The notes beneath the pieces were generated by a model that saw only the letters and a program-made list of their open reading frames with translations, ran no database searches and was not told the origin of the DNA. This document shows positions 45,664-56,540 of a DNA stretch of 64,000 nucleotides, piece by piece. Position 1 is the first letter of the stretch. The number at the start of each line of letters is the position of its first letter. The translations under genes were made by a program, and so were the position numbers. Source of the stretch: Phlebopus portentosus (Eukaryota; Basidiomycota; Agaricomycetes; Boletales; Boletinellaceae); assembly GCA_037892935.1 (NCBI GenBank), contig JAYXKI010000011.1, positions 1,426,001-1,490,000 on the forward strand. Direction: 5' to 3'.

Positions 45664-46647
45664 TTAATCTTCCATCATGGGGCTGACCGTTATCTCGGGA
45701 TTTGGGATCGGCAACCCCTGCCACTCATCGGAGATTAACCTCGGCGGCTGTGTAAATTTGGCAGATACCCTTCTGTGCCTTGCCGCTATATCGATGTCGG
45801 AGAATTGTAGTCCGGTACCCGACGTTAACCTGTATCTTCTTCCCAGGTGATTCATCTCGCGCCATTCATCGACTGTAATAACCCCTTCTTCCGATCGTTC
45901 CCATGCTTCTAGCATTCGATCCGTTGCTTCTTCAATAAGACTTTCGACGTCCGATGGCGCACTGTAATAGATTGGCCAATCGACTTCTACTGCAGTGTTT
46001 CGACACAAGGTCTGGTGACGATGCTGATTGATCCAAGCTCTCACACCAACCTTCAGTGCATAGATATCCCTGTCGCCGAGCCATACAGATACCTCGTGAT
46101 CGTATGCGCTCATTCTGCAGTTCGGCAATGGTTGGTCAAACGTTCATTCCGAGGGTCCGGGTTTATGCCGAATCTTGACATCGGCCCCTTCCCTAGTTAC
46201 TAAGCGCTCCACGAAGTTCTTGAGGAGCCACTCCGAAAGAACCCAACTCCTTTGGTATGCCAAATAGCAGTTTGTACAAACCAGGCTTTCATGAACAAAG
46301 CGTCTGGTTGCACTATGTCGATATCGTCTCTTCTGCAGGAGTTCCACGTATCTTGCGATGTTCCGTTCTTCCATCTGCACGTAGCTTCGCTCGGGTGGAG
46401 GAGTATGTCCAATGTGCATTCCAGCTAGTCCTTGCTGTAAATCGTATGGGTCCTCCCTTTCGTCGCGTTCGTCCTCGTAATATCGTCGATTGGGTTCCTC
46501 TTGAATATATTCCACAGCGACCTCCCCAGGTCCTTGCTGTACTAGTGGGCGAGAATCGCCTCCACTATTCTGTCCTTGAAGCCTTTCGAAATGCTCTTGA
46601 TTAGGCTGCATAATTCGGTGTGTAAAGTGTCTGATACCATGCCGCAT
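45664..46647 (-). pseudogene. Unknown ORF between integrase and 3' LTR of the outer element
   Basis: One frame of 984 bases, about 327 residues, is broken only by a TGA at 46144-46146. Both halves (46647-46147 and 46143-45664) are in the same frame. The N-terminal third is Glu/Arg/Tyr-rich and acidic. The middle has FVHESLVCTNCYLAYQRSWV and a basic helix. The C-terminal part has WLGDRDIYALKVGVRAW, DVESLIEEATDRMLEAWER and DEWREMNHLGRRYRL. I do not recognise it. It is on the same strand as pol, so it could be an accessory protein of this lineage. No transmembrane segment or zinc motif is evident. Confidence 0.6.
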
Positions 46648-46739
46648 TGTATATCCACAATTTTCGTAACATTCCTCCCCTTAAGATCCACTTCGGACTG
46701 CAAGGAGAGTGTGGATCCCTTAATTGTGGTAGCCATAAT

Positions 46740-47191
46740 CTTGCTGTTTTGTATTGTTGCTTCCTAGACCCGACCCTTCTTGTGTACTAGTGTCTCATTC
46801 CTCTTGTCTGGAATAACTGTAGCACTGTACATCCAGAGTCCTCATCCCGTTATTGATCATGTGACCTGACGCACAACCCATCCGGACAAAAGTGCGGCAG
46901 TCATGTGACTTAAACACTTCCTGTTTTGGATGAGAGGGTGGCAATCACGTGATTGACGCTCAACCTCTCCTCAGAGAAAGGCGGCAGTCACGTGACACTT
47001 GCTCAATAATTCAAAGCCTCACTGAGTGTCGGCTTCCAACATACTAGATGCTTCCCCACATGCTAGGAATAGTTTAATGACTTATTCAGGTCAAATATGA
47101 CCTCGATTAGTGTCAGTCCCAACTTACAAGGTACGTCCCAGTACGCTTGGAATAGTTTAACGACTTGTTCAGGTCAAATATATGGGCCTTC
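46740..47191. other. Non-coding spacer of the outer element
   Basis: About 450 bases between the unknown ORF and the end of integrase. It contains a loosely repeated motif, GGCAGTCACGTGAC-like (46889-46905, 46981-47000), and two related stretches around AATAGTTTAATGACTTATTCAGGTCAAATAT (47066-47100 and 47147-47180). It has no gene. Confidence 0.55.
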
Positions 47192-50100
47192 CTAAGCCTC
47201 GCTGCACTCACTATCCGAGGAGTCAGCCCAAAAACAATCCTTGTATGAAGGATTCCCTTTTTCTTCTGGCAGATCCCATCTGCGAACTGGCAGCACTTTG
47301 TTTCGAGTGAATGGCCTTTTCGCGGCTCTCCAATGACGCTTGTGCCATTCCGGATAACCGAAATCTCGCTGCTTGATACCTGTCTTGCTCTGGTATCTTC
47401 TTCTCCTAATTACCCTCTGAGCTACAGACTCTCCTAGTGCCATCCTCAGGAACTCGTCATCTTCCTTCTTGATGTCGATTACTCTCTGCGTAGAGTCTAT
47501 AATATCCGCGATCTTCTTTCTAGAGGGAAGATCTATCGTGTCCGGCCAACGATTCCTCTCGTGATACTCCCGCAATTTCTCTGGGGCATTGCGCAGCCCT
47601 TCTACAGGTTCCCAGGTATTTTCTTCCTCCGGGTAGCTGAGCCATTTAACCTGATATTCCCATTTTCTGTGCCTTTTCCTCATGTCCCGGATCGCTTCAA
47701 CCTCATACTCGGTTTCTCCAGCGATAACTTCTGGTGGTGGTCTTGTTCTCTGTGCCAGATCTTTTCTTTCTCGATAGGGAATCAATAGTCCTGCATAGAA
47801 CACCGGGTGGATCCTCAATTCCTTCAGGAGATCCAACTCGTAGTTGACTAGCCCATGCTTCACGATAACTTGATAAGGTCCCAGGTTTCTATCCCCTAGC
47901 TTCCTCGTGGGAACTAGCAAGGTTAGATTCCGACCATCTAACATAACTTTATCGCCAACTTCGAATGACGACATCGGGCCTCGGTGTCTGTCTGCAAATC
48001 TCTTCATTGCATCTCGTGCCTTCTCCAGCGCCTTCGTTGCTTCTTCTTGATTCTTCTTTCGCATAGCCACATAGTCCTGAGTTCCTCGGATCGGAAGCTT
48101 GAATCCTAATTCCGGCTGAAATCCATACACCAATTCAAACGGTGTCTTGCCTGTGCTAGAGTGAGAGCGACTGTTGTAAGCGAACTCTGCCATAGGCAGA
48201 TGTTCGTCCCAATCGTCCTGTTGCAAGCTGGAATAGCAACGTAACAGCTGTTCCATTTCTTGATTTACTCATTCCGTTTGACCATCTGTTTGTGGATGAT
48301 ACGCCGTACTAAGCTTCGTCTCAATTCCAAGGGCCTGGTTCACCTGTTCTGTAAACCGGCTAGCGAATTGAGGTCCCCTATCGCTGATCACTGTCTTTGG
48401 AGTCCCAACTTTACTGTAGACATAATTGATCATTAAGTCCGCAGTAGTCTTCGAGTTTGCGTTTACTGTAGTAGGTATGAAAGTTCCCATTTTAGAGAAC
48501 CTGTCTACCACCACTAGTATCGCATTGTTTCCTTTGCTCATTGTTGGAAGTCCGGTGACATAGTCCATAGTAATCTCGTCGTAGGGCCTTGTCGCTATCT
48601 GCAATGGTTGCAGCGGTGGTTGTGTCTTTCCTCATCGCGCTTTCGTCCTCTGGCACACGTCGCATGTGCGCACATATTCTTCGACCCATTCCCTCATCTT
48701 TGGCCACCAAACTCTTCTTTCCAGTTTGTCTATAGTCTTCTGTAACCCCGGGTGTCCTGATGCCAGTGCGTCATGGCACTGTCATACAATTTCCTTCTTA
48801 ACTTCTTCATCTGGTGGGATAACCAATTTATCATCCTTCCACCAATATCCTTCTTCGAATGTTCCGATTGCTGGCTCTTTGGATCGTTCATAGGCGTCTC
48901 AAATCTTCTCTCCCAGTTCAGGACCCCCTGTAAGCTCAAATACCCGTACTGTGCGCATGGGCAGGTCTGATGTTCTGAACAATTGCGGAGGAAGTAGAAC
49001 TTGTTCTGGCTGGTCCTCTTGGCCCTGTTTGTAGTCTGGCCTTCTTGATAATGCGTCCGCTCGTGAATTCTTGGTTTCAGGTCGATACTCGATTCGAAAT
49101 CAAAATCTGCTGAGAAATGTCGCCCATCTTGCTTGGCGGCCACTTAGCTTCCTAGCTCCCATAAAATATCGAAGGTTAGCTTGATCGCTGACCACTCGAA
49201 TCTCATGTTTAGCTCCTTCCAAGTGGTGCCTCCAGTTGCTCAAGGCCTTGACAATCACTAGTAATTCCTTGTCCATTACTGGATAGTTATTCTCGGCGTC
49301 TCGATAGGTGTTCGACCAATATCCAATGGGGTGCAAAATTTCATCGTCCCTGAGCTGCGAGAGCACAGCTCCCATCGCAAAGTTTGACGCATCGGTTTCC
49401 AGCACAAATTGCTTCTCGTGATCCAGTCATACTAGCATTGGTGCAGTGGTAAAAGCTTCTTTAAGTTTCCTAAAGCTCTCTTGTTGTCGTTCTCCCCAGG
49501 TAAACGTCTTCTTGCCGGACATAAGTTCCGTTAGTGGCCTAGCGATCTTGGCGAAGCCTTCGATAAATTTTCAGTAGAAGTTTGCAAAACCGATAAACTT
49601 TCGAATGTCTCGCTTGCTTGACAAATCTGGCCATTCTTGAACTGCTTTTACCTTGTAGGGATCCATCTGCATGCCCGACTGGTTAACCACAAATCCTAAA
49701 TAGTCGAGTTCCTTCTTTCTGAAGTAGCACTTTTCTGGCTTGCAGAAGAAGTCTGCTTCCCTTAACCTGCGCAATACCTCTGCTAGCAGGTCCCAATGTT
49801 CCTGTTCCGTTTCCGCATAGACTATAATGTCGTCCAAATAAATGAGTATGCCCTGCCCAATCATGTTCTGAAAGAGCTCGTTCATTGCACATTGGAATAC
49901 CGCAGGTGCATTCATTAATCCAAACTGCATTACCATCGGCTGGTATACTTCCATGTGAGTCCTGAAGGTGGCATACTTCTCATGCCCAGGGTGTATTCGG
50001 ATGTTGTTATACCCACTTCGCAAATCCAGTGTAGAGAACCATTTGGCATGTGCAAGATCGTCCGGGAGCATATGTAACAGAGGCATTGGTTGGTGGTCTG

Positions 50101-50949
50101 GAATAACCACCGCATTTAGCCCTCTATAGTCAATAACAATTCTGTACTCCGGCTTGCCATCCTTCCCTATTGTCTTCTTGGCTATGACAAATACTGGTGC
50201 GCAAGTGTTCGCCTTTTCTTCAGCTGGTACTTGGTTTCCTACAACACGAATCCATCCCTTCTTCAGATCCTCGCGAATCCATTCTTCTACCGCACGCTTT
50301 TCAGCAGGAGCAAGTGGATATACTGGTCCAGGTTTCGGGAGCTCTGCCCCTGGTAGGAGCTCGATCTTCATGTCCCATTGTCCCGACTTAGGTAGCCGCT
50401 TAGCAGCATCCTTGTCGAACCTATCCCTGAACTCCCATATTTGTTTTGGAAGAATGTCTTCGAGAGTTTTGTCGCCAGCAGAGCCTGCCATCCTTTCATC
50501 GAGTGCTTTCTCTTGTGCATATTTTTGAGCTATGCTGTTATACTTGAGAAGGCGTTCTCTCCGTAATGCGACTTGTCGATGCTCTAGGCGGCAGATCCAG
50601 TGAGGAGGTTTGGGTGGCTCTCCTCTTCGAGAGGCGTCCTCTGCTTCCCCTAAGGTAGCAGGCTTGTGCGATCCTAGGATACCCTTGAACTCCATCTCAG
50701 ATCCAGCTCTTCTCTCTAGCACTTTTCCTTCCACTTTGGGCGGCTGCATGACTGAGTCAACAGGCGTGCGCCATCGGTGCCTCTTCTGCCCCTGCGAGAG
50801 CCCCTGCTCCATCACGGCATAATTCGAAATGAACCTGTTACCTTTACCGTTAGTTTTCCCTGTTGGAGCAGGGCCCTGCATTTGGTTCTTAAACCGTGGT
50901 CTTCGTGGGCGCACTTGAGCTCCCGAAGCTAGCCTACTTGATGATTGCG
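47192..50949 (-). pseudogene. Outer element pol: RT, RNase H, integrase, chromodomain
   Basis: In one frame broken only by TGA codons. RT (50914-49571) has YRIVIDYRGLNAV, STLDLRSGYNNIRI, QFGLMNAPAVFQ and the catalytic YLDD. RNase H follows (LETDASNFAMGAVLSQ, MDKELLVIVKAL). Integrase has CDVCQRTKA of its zinc site, TMDYVTGLP, ISDRGPQFASRF and YHPQTDGQTE. A chromodomain lies near 47700-47590 (YQVKWLSYPEEENTWEP). Stops include TGA at 49571, 49427-49429 and near 49105, 48885, 48780, 48636 and 48272; each could come from CGA by C to T. Chromodomains target such elements to heterochromatin. The frame continues upstream at 63010 beyond the nested element. Confidence 0.88.
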
Positions 50950-50953
50950 GCGT
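50950..50953. repeat. Target duplication GCGT, left side of nested element
   Basis: GCGT directly precedes TGAAACTCC of the left LTR and recurs at 63006-63009 directly after the right LTR. Removing the element plus one GCGT restores the frame of the outer element, supporting this as the true insertion site. Confidence 0.88.
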
Positions 50954-52581
50954 TGAAACTCCTGTGGACGTTCTGATGCCGGACAGGGAGTGTATAGTTC
51001 GAGGGGCTGCCCTAGAATACCTTCAAACGGTCAGCAGAGAATTTCACCCGAGCTAAGGGCACGAAGGAGTAGAGGGAAATAGGGATAGACAATGGAAGGG
51101 CTTGGTGAGAACCGGGGATGTGAGGGAAGCGCTCGAGGAGGAATTCCGAGGGTAGGCTTCTCCCGAGATCGACGGTGGCGGTGCAAAGGCTAAATCGACT
51201 CTCCGGCTCAACTGCGAGCTCTGGACTAAAGCCGACTAACCCAAGGCACAAGAACTAAACTAATTAAGCTACGCTAGTCGAACCACCAACCCGAACGTGA
51301 CTAATCAACTGTGCTAACACACTGGTAAGCGACTGCAGTCGATCTCACTCGTAGTCTTAAGTGTCGAAACGCGGCGTAACGGTTCGAAACACGATACGAT
51401 GGACGAAGGACAATAGCTGAGTGTGTCGTAATGTGATGCGAAGGATGGAGGTGCACAACGATGACGGAAGGGGACTGAGAGAATCGAAGGATATGTGTGG
51501 GACGATGAAACCGACCGTTTCCGATTGAAACGATGCGGAATAGCACTGGGCTGGTCTTGAGGAAGCGGAGAGTGGAAAGTCAAGAGGAAAGGGATGATAT
51601 GGTGTCCTTTCCCGACGACAATGGAGAGGGGAAGGTGTTCCGAGACCGAATGCGAGTGGCACGCAGAGTAACTGGGTTACGAGCGAAACCGGGCGAAACG
51701 GATCGAAACACATGAGGGGGTCTTGTTTCGGGTGAGAGAAGATAGAGAAGCCTTTATACGATGACGGCGAACTATACGAACGCGCGAACAGCTCTACTGC
51801 GAAGAGAGATCACCGATCGACTGTACAGAACACGAAATGTCGTATATTAGACTATAGAGACGAGAGAGTCCACTACGAACAAGTAGACTAGAGGTCGAGA
51901 GGCTTTGAGACGATGTGAGAACTGCAAGCTAAGCTCCCACTCAGCTCCGACTAAGCTGTCCCTCTACTACGAGAGTCGTGCTAAATTTATACTAAACGTC
52001 CAAGACTGAGCCTCCCAGCGGTCAGAGAACCTACGTCATAAGGAAAAGGGAACACATATCACTATCTACAAAGGAGAGGAGCGCATAGGAATGGTTTAAG
52101 GGACACATAGGTCAAAAGAAACAATACTAAGCATGTCTGGAACGAGAGCATAATGGATTAAAGGGGACGCATATAGAAAGGTCAGAAAATGTGCGGAACC
52201 TTCGGAACCGGGTCTCTTTGAGCGGAACGAAGCGGAACTCGGGGAAATGACTCGGAAGGGCTCTGGCTAGCCTGACAAAGTAAGTCTGCGATGTTTAACA
52301 AAGGAGAGGGACTGAGGACGAGGTTGCAGGGTCAAATCTCTTTGTCTGGAATGCGGATCCGAGGTCCGGAGACTTGTGATCGACGCGTGCAAACTCGATG
52401 CCGTGATTCTCCCGTCTTGATGGCCGATCAAAGAACGGTGCACGTGCCATCTGGACTATGGCGTTCTTGCTAAGTTCACTCGTTCGAGCGAAACCAGTCG
52501 AAACCGAGCGAAACTAGTCGGAACATCGCGGAACTGGTCGTAACGACTCCGTACGTTCCCAAGCTTCAGACTTACTCTTCA
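50954..52581 (-). repeat. 3' LTR of nested element
   Basis: Starts TGAAACTCC and ends ACTCTTCA on the plus strand, 1628 bases. It is identical in length to 61378-63005, with about 13 differences, all C/T or G/A at CpG by my count. A short purine run (read on the minus strand CCCGGGAGA) abuts its inner edge at 52582-52590 and may be the polypurine tract. As the sequence upstream of the antisense gene, it may also act as that gene's promoter. Confidence 0.92.
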
Positions 52582-52709
52582 TCTCCCGGGTTCATGAAAT
52601 AGTGACCGTCCGCGGTCACTCCCATCTCAATCCGACGCGTGGGAGTTTCGAAGCATAACGCATCGCGTCCAAATTTTCTTCCGCTGTCATCTCTTCTTCA
52701 TTCTTCAAC

Positions 52710-54995
52710 ATGTTCACTACCGAAGAAATCGTCGCGCTCTTGGGACCCATCAACTCCGATGACGACTGGAAGGCGGCGGTCGCGAAATTCGAGGCAGACG
52801 TCGCCTTGGCCAGGTCGGCAATGGATGAACTAGATCATGGTGTCACGACGGTAATTCTGCCGGATAAGACAAAACCGGTCGAATGGATCGCGCCTACAGG
52901 TTCGATGACGGTTCGGTGGTTGACGAATCCGGTGATGGAATCTTTGATGGATGGGTGGAAGGCAACCACGGTGCGTAAACCGCGCACTCTAATCAAGAAT
53001 TTTTGTTAACGAAATTCGACAGGCACGGAAGGAAGCGTTGGAGCAAGTCCGTCCCAAAGGAACGAAAGAAGTCTGGTCGGAGACGGCGTACTCCAACTAC
53101 TGCGACACGGACGCTCTCCTACGGACGCTGTACTACGATCGACGGGAATTTTACGCCAGGATGGAGACCAAACGACGAGCTTTCTTCCGCAGACGCAGGG
53201 TTCCATTCCATCCTGCCTCGTTCGATTCGATTCGTGGGTTCTTCTTGGGCGAATCGTTCCCTCCAATGTTCCCGAAACCGCGCCCTGACATCGAAAAGGC
53301 TCTCGAGAACGTGAGAATGGAGAGCTCCAAGTTCCAACAAACGGCGAGGTTCACCGGCAACACGGACTACACGCGAGACGAAGCTGTCCGGAGTCACGTA
53401 GGTACTTCTTCTTGTCTATCATCTCCATCTAATCCTTCCTACAGCAAGCGTTCGAATATTGGGAGGATATCGAGCAACGACACCTTCGTGCAGGGCACAT
53501 CCTTCGCATCGACAGGGTGAAATTGAGAACGGTCCGGCTCCTCTGGGAATACTACGGCTATTCCATTCTTCGTCGTCGGCTCTATCAACTCGTCCGTGCT
53601 CAGGAATCCGAAACGCAACAACAACAACAGCAACAACAACGATCCCAACAAGTGCTGTCTGAACCTTTCTCTCAGCCGCAACAGCAACAACAGCAACAAC
53701 CACTGCTGCCTGAACCATTTCCTCCGCAACAACAACAACAGCAGCAACATCAAATGCTGCCTCAGGACGTCGATAGTCCAATGGAGGTTGATTCCGCTCC
53801 TCTTCAGGTCGAAACTGGCGAAACGATCGAGGACGGAGAAGTCGCGGAACTGGTCGAAACGCTCGAAACCGGAGCGGAACGTTTGGAAGGGGCAAGCCGT
53901 TCTACACCCTTAACCTCACTCGAACCCACAATGCTCGAGATTGAGCTTCGCGAGAGTGAAAGACGTGAAGAAGAGGAACGCGCTGCTCAACGCGCCGAAA
54001 TCTCCCGGATGGCTGCCGAAATCGAGGCCAACATGCGACGACGACTGGATGCAGGGACTCGCCGCGTTCGTGGTGTTCGGCAAGTGGTAGACTCGGACGA
54101 GGAGACTCCTGCGATTCAGGAAAGTCCTGAGAGTCCTCCTCCTGGTCATCGGGGAGAAGACTCCGTTATCATGAGTCCAGGCGACGGCGGAATGGATATC
54201 GGTGATGTGGGAATGGAGGCGAATGAGCCGTTTGAGGCGGACGCAAGCCTTGAAGAGATTCAGGCTCTCAATACCGCGAGCAACAACAACAGCAACAACA
54301 ACAACAACAATAGCGGTACTGCTGCTGTTCCGCGCGAAACTGTCGAAACGCAAGCGAGACGCGTTTCTCCGGCACGACGAGCGTCTTCTCAACCTGAGGC
54401 TGGTCCTTCTAGGATTCCGGCTAATGGTGGTGGTTCTGGAGGTGACGACAACGATAATGACGACGACGACGACGACGACGATGGTGACGAACGATTGGGC
54501 GATGGGCGCGTTCATCATCGGGTTCCGTGCGACCAGTGCCAGAAGCGTGGCCGTGATTGCGTGGGTCTTCCGCAGAGGACCTGCGCTCCGTGCTTGAAGC
54601 AGGCGAAGGGCTGTAGTCTAGCCACGAAGGGCAGGGCTGTAGCCGCAAAGCGTAAGGCAGCTCGGGAGGCGCGCGATCGGGAAGCAAAACGCCGGAAAGT
54701 CACGGCTCTGGCGGCCAGATCTGTGGGTGGTCGCGTCGAGCATGAGGCTCTGCAGCGGGAGGTCGGGGAATCCGAGCTGCAGTTCGTGCTGGCGCGGATG
54801 GATCACCGGGACAAGGTCCTGTCCCGGATGCTGAACGAATTCAGCGTCCTCGTAGCGCAGGCGCACGCGGATCGTCGTCTGCTGCTCGAGTTGGCTGGGG
54901 TGAAGACGGGGGAGGGTGAAGACGAGGAAGAGGAAGATAGAGGGGAAGTGGAGAGGGTTCGTCAGTCGAAGGGGAAAGGTAGGGCTCGGGAATAG
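52710..54995 (+). CDS. Antisense three-exon gene in the nested element: Zn2Cys6-type protein
   Basis: Exons 52710-52970, 53023-53397 and 53445-54995 join in phase 0 across GT-AG introns of 52 and 47 bases, giving 728 residues with no stop. The N-terminal 270 residues form an apparently folded, Trp/Arg-rich region (EIVALLGPINSDDDWKAA, YYDRREFYARM, LLWEYYGYSILRRRLYQL). Three Gln-rich tracts follow, then an acidic/Asn-rich middle. From about residue 574 comes CDQC...C...C...CAPC...C with spacing CX2CX6CX7CX2CX6C, which fits the fungal Zn2Cys6 binuclear cluster. A basic KRKAAREAR...KRRK patch and a helical end follow. A DNA-binding nuclear role is likely; the target is unknown. It lies on the strand opposite gag-pol. 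Confidence 0.85.
53617..53751 (+). repeat. CAA/CAG tracts coding polyglutamine
   Basis: Three CAA/CAG runs (about 53617-53646, 53681-53700, 53729-53751) code Gln tracts in the antisense gene. They are separated by related LPEPF-type spacers, which suggests local duplication of a Gln tract plus spacer. Confidence 0.85.
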
Positions 54996-55442
54996 AGTAT
55001 AATCGTCGTGTATGCTCTATGTCCTGGTCGGACTTTTGTAAAATAGAAAAAGAAAAGGACAAAAGAAAAAGAAAAATAACTTGTACTGTACATAGTTGTT
55101 TTTATAGTTAATTTATACGATTTTGTTTCGGTTTTTTGTGAATTTTCGTGTGATCGAGCGAGACTGAGTGATGACTAGAAGAATAGATCAAAGAATTCAA
55201 GGAATAGGATGAAAGGAAACTGATACGAAGTGGATTGAGGCGTTTCGCCGTCGTTCCGCTGTTTTGAACGGCGAAACCGTGCGGAACTGCGTATTAAGTA
55301 AAAGTACACGCGTTAGATCCTATAGTGGATCACGCTAGCAGAGACGAAACTATAGAAGGAGAATTGGAAGATTAGAATTGATCAGAGGAGAGAGAGAGAA
55401 TCAGAATTAAGTAAGGAGCATATATGAAGGGAAATGAATGAT
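54996..55442. other. Spacer between convergent antisense gene and integrase
   Basis: About 450 AT-rich bases between the stop of the plus-strand antisense gene (54995) and the stop of integrase (55443). No gene or repeat is seen. It presumably holds the 3' end of the antisense transcript. Confidence 0.6.
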
Positions 55443-56540
55443 TTAATCGGAAATTTGGGACTCATCGTCAGGGAATTTCTCTGGCGAATCTTCTATTTCG
55501 GGTATGTCATCATCTTCGTCCGATCCAATGAGCTTGGTCACCGGAACGGTCAAATGCGAACGCGGGTAGTACGGAACCAGGCGAAACGCTGCTATTCGGA
55601 GTTTCGAAACTGCTCCATCGAGTTCGGCGACGATATACGAACCGCCTTGGGTGCGTCGAACTACCACGTAGGGGCCTAAATAGCGGGGTTTCGTTTTACG
55701 ATTGAGTTCCATCTTGATACGCGTGTTTCGCAAGAGTACGAGGCTTCCTGGCTGAAAGTCGTAGTCCTTGATTCTATGCTTCTCCACCTCGGCGAACTGC
55801 TTCGCGTATGCATGCCTTGCACTCATGACGAGTTTCGCAACGCGATCCAACTCTTCTGGACGTTTCTGGAGTTGTTTCGCACGTATTACGATGAGTTCCG
55901 ACGTCGTAACTGGCGAATCGAGCGGCGGTGCTAGGTATGTTGCTTCTGCGAGGTCGAAGGGCAAAACCGCTTCGACTCCATGGGCCATGTAATACGGGGA
56001 CATTCCTGTCGCTCTGTTGATCGTGATTCTTTCTGCCCAAAATACCGAGTCAGCGTGATCACTCCAACGCTTGTCATTACCGTCTGCAGCTTTAATCAAG
56101 GCTTCCTGTACATCGAAATGTCTGCGTTCGACTAATCCATTTGCGCGTGAGTTGTATGACGAAATTCGAATGTGGTTGATGTGATACCGCGTCTTCAAGT
56201 AATCTAGCGTGGCAACAAATGGTGTGCCGTTGTCGGTAACGAGTTCGGGGCATGCTCCATATCGACACAAAAGGTTCTGGAAGATAAACTGGCCTACGGT
56301 CTTACCAGTTTCTTCACGAAGAAGTCTAAATTCGGGATACGCGGTTAACGAACAACGCGCATGCACGATATACCGGAATCCACTCGATTTCGGCATAACC
56401 TTCGAGTCAATATGGATGCGTTGAAACAGAGGGGCTACCTCCGGTACGTTTGGCGGGATAAGAATATTCTTCGTCTGGCGTATCTGGCACTCATGACAGG
56501 TGCGCACGAAATACTTCACGTCCTGTCCTAATGACGGCCA
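55443..56540 (-). CDS. Nested element integrase
   Basis: This is in the same frame as the RT-RNase H part, separated from it by one TAG (56541-56543). The zinc site is split by that stop: the histidine half (HDDLGHKG) lies upstream and the cysteine half (CHECQ) is near the start here. The DDE core has IHIDSKVM (D), LVTDNGTPF (D) and RANGLVERRH (E). A GPY/F-type end follows (RYLGPYVVVRRTQGGSYIVAELDG), then an acidic tail ending DDESQISD. The family inserts the cDNA into host DNA. The core residues are intact; only the upstream amber codon argues against function. Confidence 0.88.
   Translation of the reverse strand, partial: WPSLGQDVKYFVRTCHECQIRQTKNILIPPNVPEVAPLFQRIHIDSKVMPKSSGFRYIVHARCSLTAYPEFRLLREETGKTVGQFIFQNLLCRYGACPELVTDNGTPFVATLDYLKTRYHINHIRISSYNSRANGLVERRHFDVQEALIKAADGNDKRWSDHADSVFWAERITINRATGMSPYYMAHGVEAVLPFDLAEATYLAPPLDSPVTTSELIVIRAKQLQKRPEELDRVAKLVMSARHAYAKQFAEVEKHRIKDYDFQPGSLVLLRNTRIKMELNRKTKPRYLGPYVVVRRTQGGSYIVAELDGAVSKLRIAAFRLVPYYPRSHLTVPVTKLIGSDEDDDIPEIEDSPEKFPDDESQISD

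Noticed and set aside
51012..52473. Open frames on both strands inside the 1628-base LTRs (also in 61436-62897 and 35075-36495)
   Set aside because: They recur only because the LTR recurs, overlap on both strands, lack family motifs and differ in length among copies. The LTR structure explains them.
53596..53913. Asn/Ser- and Leu-rich alternative frames over the CAA/CAG tracts
   Set aside because: These are frame-shifted readings of the polyQ tract of the antisense gene. The Gln frame alone connects to the zinc-cluster exon.
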